Shown: positions 42,813-53,661 of the stretch, piece by piece | Numbering within the stretch: the stretch's first letter is position 1 | Layout: each line of letters begins with the position of its first letter | From: Lachancea thermotolerans CBS 6340 | Lineage: Eukaryota; Ascomycota; Saccharomycetes; Saccharomycetales; Saccharomycetaceae | DNA length: 64,000 nt | Assembly (NCBI RefSeq): GCF_000142805.1 | Contig: NC_013078.1 | Coordinates: forward strand, 1 to 64,000 | Direction of reading: 5' to 3' | Notes under the pieces: generated by a model | Told to the model about the DNA's origin: nothing | Database searches by the model: none | Seen by the model: only the letters and a program-made list of their open reading frames with translations | Program-made: the position numbers and the translations under genes

Positions 42813-44521
42813 GTCGTCAAAACAGCACCCTGTTAGAGAAGAGAAAGCAGCATGTCCAAGTTGAGTGACGACACGCTGGTACTTCGAGACTCAATGCACT
42901 TAATCCCGCGTACCTGAGGCCAACACGCGAGATCGAAGCAAGCCTCATTCTTTAGAGGACCCTGAAAGTTGGGTGCAGTTCATTTTCACAGCATATGAAA
43001 GCGATGTCATCCCCTTCGTAAGAAATGTGCAACTAGGACACTGAACATTTTCCGCCAACATGAGGCAAGCGAATCAGATACGAGCGGCTCCCCGTATGTT
43101 TATGTAATTATACGCTCGCTCGGAGTTCTAAAAGCTGTTTTGATTCTTTTCGCTTCAATTTGGCTTGTTCTTTTTTTGAAAAGATACGGGTCATTGGAAA
43201 ATCATATCCTTGTGGTACATTTAGGGGTAACTGGGGCATTAAAAGACGAGATACGTCATCTAACTTGGGGTGCGTTATCCCTCCGATTCTTTGTGATCTC
43301 ATGACATGTTAACACGAGGTGCCGAGACACAACTCACACGGGCCTTCCGTTGAAGCCAGCTTCACGAAAAACTACAACCTCATTTGGATCAGTTGAGTAT
43401 TCTGGTGAATAGAATGGTGGCTAATACGACCTCATAGCCTATCGGCAGACTTGGTTGACCGTAAATGCCGTAATGGCGTTTGCGTTCCCATTTCTTTTTC
43501 CTCGGAGTTCAGGTTCATTTTCATGTAGGGATTTCTAGTCAGCAACATACGCCTCTGTCACTTAAGCAGAAGGAATTCCTCATTCTCGTAGAGACCTGGT
43601 GATGGCTCTTTTCGTTAAACGATTCCAAGGGCAAAAGTCTCCAGTGCAGTGTCTTTTGTCAAGCTCGAACTGTTCGGAAAGTTAACGAAGGCAAGCAGCC
43701 AGCTCGAAGCTTCGCTCGATCATCCGCTTTAATCGCTTTTTGCGGTAGCGACGCACTGTCCCGGATCGTGAGTGGTCGTGCGCTGTCTTGTACACTTGAT
43801 GCTAAATAAATGGATTCGCAGTTTTCATAATATAACCAGCTTGGGGTAAAAAAAGGTCCACGTAATTGCGCGGTAGCCGCCATTATTCATGTGAAATGGT
43901 TATCAAACAACGGCTTTTATGAATAAGTTTTTACAGCTGTTCGCCAAAAGTCTTTAAAAGGACATCAGAGCCCTTGGCGAGGACAGAGGATTGGCAGACA
44001 AACGAGAGCCCGTTCCATGTCCTGCTTTTAAAGCTAAGCGCCACCACATGTCTCTTTCTATCACGCATCAAGGACTCGCACTTCCCTCTCCATTGAAAGC
44101 GCAAATTATTCGTTTCCAACTCGGCTTCTAAAATATTCTATGCCAGCACTACTAATTTTGCCAGGGTATATTGAGTCTAATAAAGTTTTTGTGATCATGT
44201 AACCACAGAAGGTCTCATGGCAATTGGAAACTAAATTCAAAGGATCAACAGCCAGGCGAGTTCATCCAGCGCTTCTAACAACTATACCAAATTTACGTCT
44301 GGGTATTATAATACACGTGCTTTTGTCAATAATTCAGAACTTCGCGTCTTTTCACGATACTGTGGGGTGAAGTTTCGCATGTTTGCTTAAGTTAAGCTTT
44401 GCATTAATGATTGCAAGTTAATGCCTCTGTTTTTGGAGAATAACGTTGGGAAAGTTGTTTCCCGTTTGGCTTTTGTGACCGTTCTGCAGTCAATATCTAT
44501 TTTATGTTCGTCAGGTATTTA
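42813..44521. other. 1.7-kb spacer with small open frames
   Basis: The ABC-transporter promoter lies at the left. Three ORFs of 62-74 codons on the minus strand are present. Only the one at 43108-43302 has protein-like composition, and it is listed separately. No repeat or RNA gene was recognised. Confidence 0.45.
43108..43302 (-). CDS. small hypothetical protein or gene relic (64 aa)
   Basis: A 64-codon frame from ATG to stop. Its second half is lysine-rich (FSKKEQAKLKRKESKQLLEL) and follows a proline-containing stretch (LPLNVPQGYDFP). The basic part faintly recalls the TKKEQKKLRR region of the splicing factor Prp3, but length and context do not support a working copy. It could be a genuine small gene, a relic of a larger one, or chance. 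No promoter signal decides. Confidence 0.2.
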   Translation of the reverse strand: MRSQRIGGITHPKLDDVSRLLMPQLPLNVPQGYDFPMTRIFSKKEQAKLKRKESKQLLELRASV

Positions 44522-46297
44522 TTAATATCCAGCGGCACTAACAAGACCATCTAACAAAGCAGCCAGCCCGACGGCGCCCGGATCTGGTAATCCTCCTTCA
44601 TCATCGAGCTTGCTTAATTCCTCTTTTGCAACGTACGACGCACGGCCTACTAGAGCATCCATCTTTCTCGTTTTTTCGGCACCCTTGAAAGCGGCATCAA
44701 CAGCAGTCCTAGGATCTTGGCCCGAATTCAACGCCTCAACAAAAGGCTGAAGGGCATCAATTAGTGTTCTGTACCCAGGGCGAGCACGAGTATACTTATA
44801 AAGCGCATCCAAAGCAGTTTTTGATGCTTCTCTAAAAGTATCTACTGTAAGGGTCTTGTCTCCGGAGTCGCTGATACCTTTCGCAAGTGCTGACAAGTAT
44901 ATAGAGTACAGTCCTCCCGATGTACCACCCATGGAGTCTTCCACGATGTAAGCGATGTCTTCAATTCCGTGTGCGGCATCCGTGAGACGCAAAGTGTGTT
45001 TCTGAATAGCTTCCTCTAAGGCCCTGCCGCCAGAAACGAGCGTTGTGCCGCAATCGCCATCACCTGCAATAGTGTCATACCAAGTAACTTTGGGTTCGAC
45101 TTCCTTCACCTTTGCAATCCCTGACTGCAGTATTTTGGAGAAGGTTTCATAATTTGCCGTCACGCCTGAAGGTTTTTCGTTCTTAACTGTCTCTAGAGGG
45201 GGCGCTGTTGGAACTTTGCCCCCGGCAAGCACTTTCCACTCTTGTGCCGAATGATAATTTTGATTCCATCCGCTTGCATTTGTGGGGTAATCAAAGTACC
45301 TCATGATGTCAGGGCCGGCTTTAGATGCGTTCAGAAGCGTGATGCCGAACCCTGGACCGTTCAAGGCCGTAATGAATGTGCCGCTCATTGTTCTTTTGGG
45401 AACAATACTAAATTTCTTAATCAGTTGTTCAGACACAACTTCGGTAGCGTAGCCCAATTCAAGGTTGGACATGCCGCCCATATTGTTGATCATAAGAACC
45501 ACATCTTCTTCGGGGCTAAACTCGACAAAAGTGTTATCCTCCTTCTCTCCTAGAACTAGAGGTAGAAGTTCAGTTACAAGCTGCGGAATTGATGGCAGTG
45601 GGGACCGTCTCTCGGTGCCGGATTCATTGTGAATTCCCATGCCTATTTCATATTCATCAGGCCCCAAGTTATTTTCAGGCTTGTGGCCCGGGACCGTACA
45701 GTGGTCAAGAGATCCCGCAATTGTAGCACTATTTTCAACAACCGCCCTGGCAATCTTAGCAACTTCTGATAACTCCAGCCCGTGAGAAGCAGCGGCGCCA
45801 GCAATTTTATGAACAAGAACGGTTGCGCCTAGCCCACGGCGACCAACGAGAGATCCTTTTTTCTTTCCAACCGAAACATCGTCTCCGACCGCCACGAGCT
45901 CCACATTCATGCCTGCTGCCTTTGCTCTTTCGGCAGCAAGGCCAAAATGAATTATATCGCCAGTGTAGTTTTTAACAATCAGCAGGGTGCCCTTTGGCGA
46001 CTCTACAGCTTTGAGCGCCGAAAAAATCTGCTTAGTGGAGGGAGAGGCAAAGATAGCGCCAGCAGCAATTGCATCGAGCGCACCATCGCCTACAAACCCA
46101 GCGTGCGTAGGCTCGTGACCACTGCCGCCTCCCGACACTAACGTCACTTTGGGTTTGTTTTTAGCGCTTGGGGCTGAAGCAGCCCTGAATACGACTCTGT
46201 CATGTTCGATCACGGTGAGACCGGGATTGCTGCGAGCAAGTCCTAGTAGGTAAGGCGCAACGATATTTCCGTCTGATTTGAATTGTTTTTGAGACAT
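44522..46297 (-). CDS. DAK2: dihydroxyacetone kinase (Dak1/Dak2)
   Basis: A 591-residue single-chain dihydroxyacetone kinase, as in yeast Dak1/Dak2 (584/591). The DhaK half carries [17 protein letters not shown] (residues 56-72) and the covalent substrate-binding histidine H223 in MGIHNESG. The DhaL half carries the ATP/Mg motif GDGDCG near 406-412 and [13 protein letters not shown]. It phosphorylates dihydroxyacetone (and glyceraldehyde) with ATP in the cytosol, detoxifying it and feeding glycolysis. It is divergent from a Yfl054-type aquaglyceroporin, the same arrangement I recall for YFL053W (DAK2) and YFL054C in S. cerevisiae. Hence the symbol. By sequence alone Dak1 is also possible. Confidence 0.95.
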   Translation of the reverse strand: MSQKQFKSDGNIVAPYLLGLARSNPGLTVIEHDRVVFRAASAPSAKNKPKVTLVSGGGSGHEPTHAGFVGDGALDAIAAGAIFASPSTKQIFSALKAVESPKGTLLIVKNYTGDIIHFGLAAERAKAAGMNVELVAVGDDVSVGKKKGSLVGRRGLGATVLVHKIAGAAASHGLELSEVAKIARAVVENSATIAGSLDHCTVPGHKPENNLGPDEYEIGMGIHNESGTERRSPLPSIPQLVTELLPLVLGEKEDNTFVEFSPEEDVVLMINNMGGMSNLELGYATEVVSEQLIKKFSIVPKRTMSGTFITALNGPGFGITLLNASKAGPDIMRYFDYPTNASGWNQNYHSAQEWKVLAGGKVPTAPPLETVKNEKPSGVTANYETFSKILQSGIAKVKEVEPKVTWYDTIAGDGDCGTTLVSGGRALEEAIQKHTLRLTDAAHGIEDIAYIVEDSMGGTSGGLYSIYLSALAKGISDSGDKTLTVDTFREASKTALDALYKYTRARPGYRTLIDALQPFVEALNSGQDPRTAVDAAFKGAEKTRKMDALVGRASYVAKEELSKLDDEGGLPDPGAVGLAALLDGLVSAAGY

Positions 46298-46949
46298 TAC
46301 AATGCTTATTTCATCAGCAGTTGATGAGCTTTAAATAAAAGGTTACAAACACCAGACATCATGCAACCAAGCTACGACAGCTGCTTGCGTTCGACTTATA
46401 ACTGGTGGGATATCAGATCTCGACCAAAGATTGAGCTATTTTTACTGTCACAAAGGAAAGTCATATGACCTTAGGCTGCTTTATTATTGCGGAGCCCCGC
46501 GGGAATTTGCAACCTAAACTCGTGGTATCAACATTTGAGACCATTATAGAGTGCTGGCCTTTGTTGTTTGAGAGGCCTGCCGCATAGTTCTGAGGAATCT
46601 CCGTTATTTCGCTAGATAATTAGATAACCCATGGCGCCATTTTGAAGGCACGAGTGGCAAAGCTACGAGCCGGCAAATTTTATCCGGTGGTGTCCCCTTG
46701 TCAGATTACGTACTCTTGCAGCATTTACTGTGGTGCTGCACCTAGGCAACCTGTGAAGTTCATTTAATTTATCGCGGGGTTGTGACCGCAACAAACCGGA
46801 GTTCAGCTACGGCAAAATTGTCCCCTTCAAATGGTATAATCTCCACACATTTTATCGCGCAGAAGCCTCACTCTTTATAAGCAGCTCTTCTCTTTAATTT
46901 TTCTGCCGGCACCCAAATGGGATTACAGGAGTCTTAATATGATTAATTA
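46298..46949. promoter_or_regulatory. divergent promoter of DAK2 and aquaglyceroporin, two STRE words
   Basis: The 652-bp spacer contains the stress-response element core CCCCT at 46694-46698 and 46822-46826. Msn2/Msn4 use this element in osmotic and general stress. Shared stress control of glycerol/dihydroxyacetone handling would fit, though a 5-base word is weak evidence. Confidence 0.35.
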
Positions 46950-48908
46950 ATGGTGGGAGAATCAATAATGCCTTCTTCGTCGTCATCGTCGTCGATATCT
47001 TCTTCTTCTTCTGATGTACCACGCGCTACTAGAGAACAGAGGGGAAGGGAAGGAGAAACAGAGCAGGTCAAGTGGTCGGGAAACCTTAAGGATTCCAGTC
47101 AAAAAACAAAAAGGGGAGACAGAACTTCAGTGGATGTCGGTGTTGCTCGTGGAGTTAGTTCTGGACGGAAAGCCACACATACAGAAGGCACGAAAAATGT
47201 ACTGTCTCGATTAACGCCTCTGAATAAACCTGCGGCAGAAGATGCGCAGCCTCGCCATCAAAAGAGGCACCCTGTGGGGACAGCTTTTTCTTCACCGAAT
47301 CTAAAGTCCTTAAATACTCCCCTCAGTCGTGAGCAGGCGCGGCTTATGGAGTATTACCTCTCCACTGCAGTACCTAGGAGCAATAATAACTATGTTGACC
47401 CACTTTATCGCCACCTCAACCCATCTGTTGGTAGCACGAAAAGCAGGCCTGTCTGGAGTTTGAACCAGCCGTTGCCGCATGTTCTGGATCATTCGCTAGC
47501 TGAAAAAATGCTAAAGAAGAACACAGATGTCAAATCTCGTGCTTCTTCGAGGCCCGAGTCCCGTGAAATGTCCCGTGCAGGCTCTTTGGCATCTATGAAC
47601 GATTGGAAGAAATTAATTGGCCGCTCAGGTTCTTGGAGAAAGCTCAACGATGTTGAGGCCCAAATTCCAGGCGCTACTAAAAACTCAGGGCTAACGAGGA
47701 ACCGGAAACATTCTCAAAGTCAAATAGAATTCGCGAATAATCAGAGACGAGCTCATCATGCCGCTTCTTTTCAACTGGGAGATGAAAGTTGTACACCATC
47801 GCTGAGAGGCGAGGATGTCCCTGCCCAAATTCAAAACCAAAAACAGGCTGGTACCGCACCCACAGCCGAGGAGTTGCTTGAAAAGCGCTTTAGATCGAGC
47901 CTCGATGGAGCAACTCCCCTCGATGGAGGTCGCCTTGGGACAGGTGACTCCGAATCAGAACAGCTTGCATTCACAAACTACTGGGCGAAGATTAGGTACC
48001 GCTTGCGGGAGCCTTTTGCAGAGTTTCTAGGAACCCTTATACTTGTTATATTCGGTGTAGGTGGTAACCTTCAAGCTACCGTAACTAACGGGAGCGGCGG
48101 CTCGTATGAGTCTCTGTCATTTGCATGGGGGTTTGGTTGTATGCTAGGCGTTTATGTCGCTGGTGGTGTCAGTGGTGGTCATATTAACCCGGCTGTAACT
48201 ATATCGATGGCTATATTTCGAAAGTTTCCTTGGAAAAAGGTTCCCGTATACATATTTGCTCAGATTGTAGGTGCTTTTTTTGGTGGAGCAATGGCATATG
48301 GTTACTTTTGGAGCTCAATAACTGAATTCGAAGGTGGCACTCATATACGAACAGCTGCTTCTGGTGCATGTTTATTCACTAACCCCAAGTCTTACGTTAC
48401 CTGGCGTAACGCTTTCTTTGACGAGTTTATTGGCGCGTCTATGCTTGTAGGGTGTTTGATGGCTTTATTGGACGATAGCAATTCGCCACCGACAAATGGT
48501 ATGACTGCTTTGATTGTCGGTTTTTTGGTGGCTGCTATCGGTATGGCTCTTGGATATCAAACAAGTTTCACAATTAACCCCGCGAGGGATCTAGGTCCAA
48601 GAATATTCGCCTCTATGATTGGTTATGGGCCACATGCATTTCATCTCACACATTGGTGGTGGACATGGGGTGCTTGGGGTGGTCCTATTGCTGGTGGGAT
48701 CGCTGGAGCTTTGGTGTACGACATTTTTATCTTTACCGGTTGCGAATCTCCAGTTAACTATCCCGACAACGGATATATTGAGCATAGAGTTAGCAAAATT
48801 CTACATGCTGAATTCCATCCTCATGATAGCCCGAAATCCTCTGAAGTTGTTGTGGAAGAGGGGAGCAACAGTAAGGATGGGAGTACCAAATCAAACTCAG
48901 CCCATTGA
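46950..48908 (+). CDS. YFL054C: aquaglyceroporin, Yfl054c-like
   Basis: A 652-residue MIP-family channel, matching yeast Yfl054c (646) in size and layout. There is a long hydrophilic N-terminus of about 345 residues with a serine run near its start and many Ser/Arg sites. Six transmembrane segments follow, holding both half-helix motifs: NPA in GGHINPAVT near residue 412 and NPA in INPARDLGPR near 541. The aspartate after the second NPA (NPARD) marks the glycerol-permeable branch. It should conduct glycerol and small solutes at the plasma membrane. The neighbour is dihydroxyacetone kinase, so uptake and downstream use may be coordinated. The ATG at 46950 is used, and a second ATG six codons on is equally possible. 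Confidence 0.93.
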   Translation: MVGESIMPSSSSSSSISSSSSDVPRATREQRGREGETEQVKWSGNLKDSSQKTKRGDRTSVDVGVARGVSSGRKATHTEGTKNVLSRLTPLNKPAAEDAQPRHQKRHPVGTAFSSPNLKSLNTPLSREQARLMEYYLSTAVPRSNNNYVDPLYRHLNPSVGSTKSRPVWSLNQPLPHVLDHSLAEKMLKKNTDVKSRASSRPESREMSRAGSLASMNDWKKLIGRSGSWRKLNDVEAQIPGATKNSGLTRNRKHSQSQIEFANNQRRAHHAASFQLGDESCTPSLRGEDVPAQIQNQKQAGTAPTAEELLEKRFRSSLDGATPLDGGRLGTGDSESEQLAFTNYWAKIRYRLREPFAEFLGTLILVIFGVGGNLQATVTNGSGGSYESLSFAWGFGCMLGVYVAGGVSGGHINPAVTISMAIFRKFPWKKVPVYIFAQIVGAFFGGAMAYGYFWSSITEFEGGTHIRTAASGACLFTNPKSYVTWRNAFFDEFIGASMLVGCLMALLDDSNSPPTNGMTALIVGFLVAAIGMALGYQTSFTINPARDLGPRIFASMIGYGPHAFHLTHWWWTWGAWGGPIAGGIAGALVYDIFIFTGCESPVNYPDNGYIEHRVSKILHAEFHPHDSPKSSEVVVEEGSNSKDGSTKSNSAH

Positions 48909-49412
48909 TTTTGCTTGGCATGTGCTGCCACCACGTTTTTGTTTTTTGTTCAATAGTTTTGCGCTGCAAGGTTTCATCACTTTAAAAGCAGCCATCAGGG
49001 ATTAAGTCGTGATTTTACGCTCTTATTTAATGTGACATTTCAACTATATAGCAGGTTGATAGAGAAGCTTCTCTTGAAATCTCATGATTGGAAGGAAAAT
49101 TCAAGAAGGCAAAAGCGATAGGTGTTCTTATTAGGAGGTATTTCAAATGTTGAGCGTGGTGGGAGAGCGTTGTTTCGAATAGTCTTTCCTAAAAAAAAAG
49201 TCTGGCGGAAGCCGACTTTTCGGAGAATTTTTAGTCTTTTAACGGTCCTCGATGACACTTCGTCATAAGCTGACTCAATTTGCATAAATCTAAAGACTTG
49301 TTTTTCTTCCCACCCTCTCCCTTTTACTCTCCTTACGCGCAGAGTGGCTCTTTAAGATATTTAGTATTGAGCCACAATCTTAACGGTTGGATGACATTTA
49401 GGTTGATCGCTA
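48909..49412. other. convergent spacer
   Basis: The spacer lies between the 3' ends of the aquaglyceroporin and flavin monooxygenase genes. Nothing beyond short random open frames is seen. Confidence 0.4.
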
Positions 49413-51011
49413 TCATAATGTTTCGCTCAGCTCGATTTCTTCATTTTTGAGCAGATAAAAGAGTCGCTCAGCAACTTCAGCCGCCTTCTCGAAATCTGAT
49501 AGATGCTTCAAATCTATTATATCCGCAGCTTTTCTTCCTTTGGGTAAGAAATGTTCGAGCCTGGCCATGAGCTCTTTAATGTGCATGGGAGGGAAGTAAT
49601 GGAAAAGAAGGTTCTCTCCCATTTCCTTTTTCCTTTGGCTGATGGCACTCAGCTGGCTGTCTTTTGAGGGAAGAGAAGAAGCATTGGCCCAAACACCTGC
49701 TATGGCTGAGGCAGTAAGTTCAAAACTAGGCCATTTCAAAGGCGTAACTGTGACACCCACAAATGCGAGACTTGGGTCATCAATACTAAAAGTATCAAGG
49801 AATAAGCCGTCTACCATGGAGGCAGAGTCCTTTAGAACTTTCTGGCCCGATTTTATAACACTTAAGCCCGATACTCCCTCATTCAAAAATGGATAATGCC
49901 AGTGATATCCAGTCGAGAATATGATATGGTCAACACCTTCTACAATAGAGCCATCTTGAAAAATTACCTTGCGGTTTTCTGATGGCCGGAGCTCTTTAAT
50001 CCTGGGCTTCTTTATAAGGCCTTCTGAAGTTGCAGCTTTTGTCAACCAAGGATATATTTCCTCCTTATCAGGAGTTCTGGACACTATGACCTCTTTGGCG
50101 ACTGGGAAAACATATTGTAGTATGTCAATTCCGCTTAAGCCTGTCCCAACAAAAAGACACCTCTTGTTTTTAAATTTATCAAACTCTCTAAAGCTCTTTG
50201 AATGCAACACCGAATCCCTGTATCGAGCCACCCACTTTGACAACCCCTCAATTCTTGGAATATAAGGAATTGAATAGTGGCCATTGCTCACCAAGACTGC
50301 ATCGAAGTCTTCTTCATACCAACGGGTTAAGCTACTGTTTTTCGGATTCTCTTTCACTGTTAGTCTCCACGATCCATTGCTGACCTTTTTTATTTTCACT
50401 ACTTCGGAGTTGACTCTTATATGTTTTTCAAGCCGATGTGTTTTGGCGAAGTCTAAGAGGCTCTCAGTGATAGAGTAATTGGTAATTAATGGTGCAATGT
50501 TTGAATTTTGTTTTTCCTGATTCTCACTATATGGAATAAAGGAATTGCGGAGGTATCTTTGCGGAACGTTAGAATAAAGGTGCTGATAGATGCCACTCGC
50601 TGCCCAGGTTTTCGGACTTGGGGTATCAGGTCTCTCAGTAATCAATGGCTCAGAAAAAGTGTACCCTCTGTTGTAGAGCTCAGAGGGGGCTTCAGTCGGA
50701 GGTCTCAAAAACAGAGGGTCATCGTAACGTTCAGAATCCAAGTCTTTTTGCTCGATGAAATCAGGGGTATCGAAATTGGGGGACCAAATTCCGCCAATTG
50801 AGCTTTTTAATTCGAAACCTACGATTTTTTGGAATGCAGGATTTTTGTTTTCATTCGTGTTGGCTTCGTCAAATTTCCCGTCAGAGCTGTAAGCTAAATT
50901 GGTAGTTCCATCCTTGCGAGTATTGAGGAGTTCAAATAGCGAGGTCAGACCCGCGACTCCAGCGCCGATTATGGCAACAGATTTTATTTCCTTTCTTGCG
51001 TCTTTGGTCAT
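49413..51011 (-). CDS. flavin-containing monooxygenase (FMO-like)
   Basis: A 532-residue FMO-family enzyme. The FAD-binding GAGVAG lies at residues 16-21 and the NADPH-binding GTGLSG near 285-290. The family linker is VLVSNGHYSIPYIPRIEGL, with the HYxxP pattern, and the later FSTGYHWHYPFL is the FMO STGY motif. It uses NADPH and O2 to oxygenate soft nucleophiles such as thiols or amines. Yeast Fmo1 (432 residues) oxidises thiols for redox balance. This protein is about 100 residues longer, the extra length lying partly in an insertion after the FAD motif (about residues 30-60). Fungal monooxygenases of other substrate types are therefore equally likely. It lies upstream, in map order, of the oxidoreductase group at 53.7-56.9 kb. 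Confidence 0.87.
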   Translation of the reverse strand: MTKDARKEIKSVAIIGAGVAGLTSLFELLNTRKDGTTNLAYSSDGKFDEANTNENKNPAFQKIVGFELKSSIGGIWSPNFDTPDFIEQKDLDSERYDDPLFLRPPTEAPSELYNRGYTFSEPLITERPDTPSPKTWAASGIYQHLYSNVPQRYLRNSFIPYSENQEKQNSNIAPLITNYSITESLLDFAKTHRLEKHIRVNSEVVKIKKVSNGSWRLTVKENPKNSSLTRWYEEDFDAVLVSNGHYSIPYIPRIEGLSKWVARYRDSVLHSKSFREFDKFKNKRCLFVGTGLSGIDILQYVFPVAKEVIVSRTPDKEEIYPWLTKAATSEGLIKKPRIKELRPSENRKVIFQDGSIVEGVDHIIFSTGYHWHYPFLNEGVSGLSVIKSGQKVLKDSASMVDGLFLDTFSIDDPSLAFVGVTVTPLKWPSFELTASAIAGVWANASSLPSKDSQLSAISQRKKEMGENLLFHYFPPMHIKELMARLEHFLPKGRKAADIIDLKHLSDFEKAAEVAERLFYLLKNEEIELSETL

Positions 51012-51711
51012 TGCGGGAAGTTCTTTCGATCACTTTTTATTCAACCTCACCGAAATTACCCTCGAACAGCGATTTTGGTCTCGAAATATATCGATATCTG
51101 GTTTTTCCCTTAGGCTTAATAGCCAATAGGGGTCGAGGGTCTTCATAAGGACTCCGCATACCACGGTACTCACATATGACTTTTCACCTAAACATGTACT
51201 CTAACTCTTTTGACCTCTGATCACAGCTCAGATGTGGTGTCCCCTGGCGCCACATTGACTTCAAAAAAAAATGATTATGTAATTGCACCAGACTATGGCT
51301 TTTGAGCCCCCTTTTGTTCCTTCTTGGGTAGAAAAGGATTCGACTCAGGTCAACGCGATAGACCCCGTCAGTTTAACCTAATTGTTACAAGTTTTCCTAA
51401 TTGTATCAATTTCATTGTGATTTTTTGAGCAGAACAGGGCTTCCCGCGTGGAATATTCGTTAATTTTAAAAAATCTTAATTTAATGGAAAATTTAGACGC
51501 CTTGCCGCTTTCAAGCTCACTAAAATCATGAATAATACAAAGAAGAATGTTAACATCTATAGTGAATCTATACATATATATATCTGATTCGGTAGTTCAT
51601 AATGGGAGAGATACACAGTATCAAGATGTGCACCAGACTCGGCGTCCAATAATAGTTAGCTACAACTAGGTTGTTAGGAAGGAAAAAAGCTTCTTGGTTT
51701 ATCAGAAGCAA
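51012..51711. other. spacer upstream of the flavin monooxygenase
   Basis: AT-rich spacer between two leftward genes. No gene, repeat or RNA was recognised. A TATATATATA run sits near 51575. Confidence 0.4.
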
Positions 51712-53412
51712 TTAGTTGCGGACTATCCTGTGCAAAGATTTCTTAATGTGAGCCGAAACGCCCACTTTGAATATTTCATCAAGCTGCTCCAGCGTAAAGC
51801 GCATTGTTTCTGGGATACATAGGAACGTCAAAATCCAAACAACAATATTAAAAGCGCCGTAGAAATAAAGACCTCCTGAAGCTGTCATTGAAGATTCCAT
51901 TTTTGGCCATGTCATGCTCAAACAGAAGTCTAGAATCCAATTCACAAACATACAGGTGGCACTGTGTGCCATTCTCACGGTTATGGACGAGGTCTCAGCT
52001 ACCAAAGTGAAGCTTACAGGTCCAATCCCAGCACCGTAAAACAAAACGTACACATACATTGAAGCCAGGCCTGCACCCAGTCTGCTTTGTGCATCGTTAA
52101 CGTTGAGAACACCTCCCAACCAAAATAAACACAAGGCCTCCATGGGTAGAGTAAATAGAAGCATTTTCCTTCTCCCAAAACGGTCAATCAGCTGCGTCGA
52201 CAAAAATGTTGCTAAGAAACAACCACCTCCAATACCAATTGAGCCTGCAATTGCTGTAACGGAGTCAACACCGGCATTCGTTAAAATTGTTGTTGTATAA
52301 GATACTAAGATGTTGACACCTCCATACTGCTGACCCAGAATTCCAATCAGTGAAACGATTAAGGCGAACCTGTTTCTCCTGTTAGTGAAAAGAGACAAAA
52401 ACTGCTGCCAAGAAGATAACTGATTTTCTAATTCAGACTCGAACTTAAGGGATTGATGAAGAATGTAAAAGTCCCGCGCACCCGAGAGTTCGTGAGGTCT
52501 AAGTTTCATTAATGAGTACAAAGACTCTCTTGTTTTGCCGTGGGCGATAAGCCATCTTGGGGATTCAGGTGGAAAAAAGATTAAAATTCCTGTGACGAAT
52601 GGAGCAACCGCCGAAGACCCTATCATAAGGCGCCATGAAAGTGATCCGCTTATATTGACGAAAGCCCGATTGAAAACCGAGCCCAAGCATACACCGAGCG
52701 CTATGAATGTTTGCCATAGCATTAAAATGGCGCCGCGAGATATCGCTGGAGAACACTCGGCTGTGTAAATTGGTACAGTGGAAGAGTTCAAGCCCATTCC
52801 AATCCCAAGAAACAACCTCGCGAATAAAAGGCAGCCAAGTCCATTCGAGAACCCTTGGATGAGCGACCCAGCAAATCCAATGAAGCAACTCAAAAAAACA
52901 ATCCATTTTCTTCCCACATAATTGTCGAGGTAGATAGTAAGAGGGGAGCCCAAACAAGCGGCAGCAAGGTATGGAGCAGCAACGGTAAGACCTTGTATAT
53001 TAGGATCAGTGATATTGAACTGCTTTTGGTATTGTAAAACAGCACCTCCAATCGCACTTTCATCCATCCCGAAGTTAATAGCTGCGCATGAGGTACATAG
53101 AGCGGCTAACAGCATATGCTTAGATAGCGATGAAAGTGGCCTTTCTTGCGCTTGTTTAGCAACTCGACGGTCTTCATCGCTGTAGCTTTCGGTCTCAAGG
53201 ATACCTGGGTTATTAGCCCACAATGCGCCCCGAGTCAACAGCTCTCGATGATCTTCCAATTCATATTCCCTTATAATTTGATCAACCTCAGAAAGAACTT
53301 CTTTTTCTGGCTCATACTCTTTAAAGACAGCTGCAACTTTGATTGATTGATCAGAAGATGCAACGTCGCCAACCTCTGTAACTTCCCCATTTAACTTTTC
53401 TTCCACTGTCAT
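51712..53412 (-). CDS. sugar/polyol-type MFS transporter (SP family)
   Basis: A 566-residue sugar-porter-family protein with about 12 helices and a long acidic N-terminus of about 95 residues. Motifs seen are DNYVGRKW after helix 2, PPESPRWLI after helix 6, GQQYGGVNILVSYTTTI in helix 7, DRFGRRKML after helix 8, and PETMRFTLEQLDEIF at the end. The N-terminal DESAIGGAVLQYQKQFNI replaces the DTGxIS motif of hexose transporters, as in fungal polyol/inositol-type or orphan sugar porters. Substrate is not predictable. It is followed on the same strand by the oxidoreductase gene, which starts beyond a 249-bp gap. Confidence 0.85.
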   Translation of the reverse strand: MTVEEKLNGEVTEVGDVASSDQSIKVAAVFKEYEPEKEVLSEVDQIIREYELEDHRELLTRGALWANNPGILETESYSDEDRRVAKQAQERPLSSLSKHMLLAALCTSCAAINFGMDESAIGGAVLQYQKQFNITDPNIQGLTVAAPYLAAACLGSPLTIYLDNYVGRKWIVFLSCFIGFAGSLIQGFSNGLGCLLFARLFLGIGMGLNSSTVPIYTAECSPAISRGAILMLWQTFIALGVCLGSVFNRAFVNISGSLSWRLMIGSSAVAPFVTGILIFFPPESPRWLIAHGKTRESLYSLMKLRPHELSGARDFYILHQSLKFESELENQLSSWQQFLSLFTNRRNRFALIVSLIGILGQQYGGVNILVSYTTTILTNAGVDSVTAIAGSIGIGGGCFLATFLSTQLIDRFGRRKMLLFTLPMEALCLFWLGGVLNVNDAQSRLGAGLASMYVYVLFYGAGIGPVSFTLVAETSSITVRMAHSATCMFVNWILDFCLSMTWPKMESSMTASGGLYFYGAFNIVVWILTFLCIPETMRFTLEQLDEIFKVGVSAHIKKSLHRIVRN

Positions 53413-53661
53413 TGTGATATAGCCTCCGATTCAAATGGGAAGGACCGATATGAGCAGAAAGTTAAACGCAGCTGACGGTTTTTGTATTGTCAGTTTTGAC
53501 TTTGCGTTAGACTTGGTGTTTGTTCCCAGATGCCCTTTGACTGTGACTTCGCAGCCAATAATTTATGCTTTCCACTGGCGCCATAACAAGAGTCTCTGGC
53601 GAAAGTTTCCTGCAGTCCGTGACTTTCGAATAACATGAAGTCATAGGGTTTTAATACCTAG

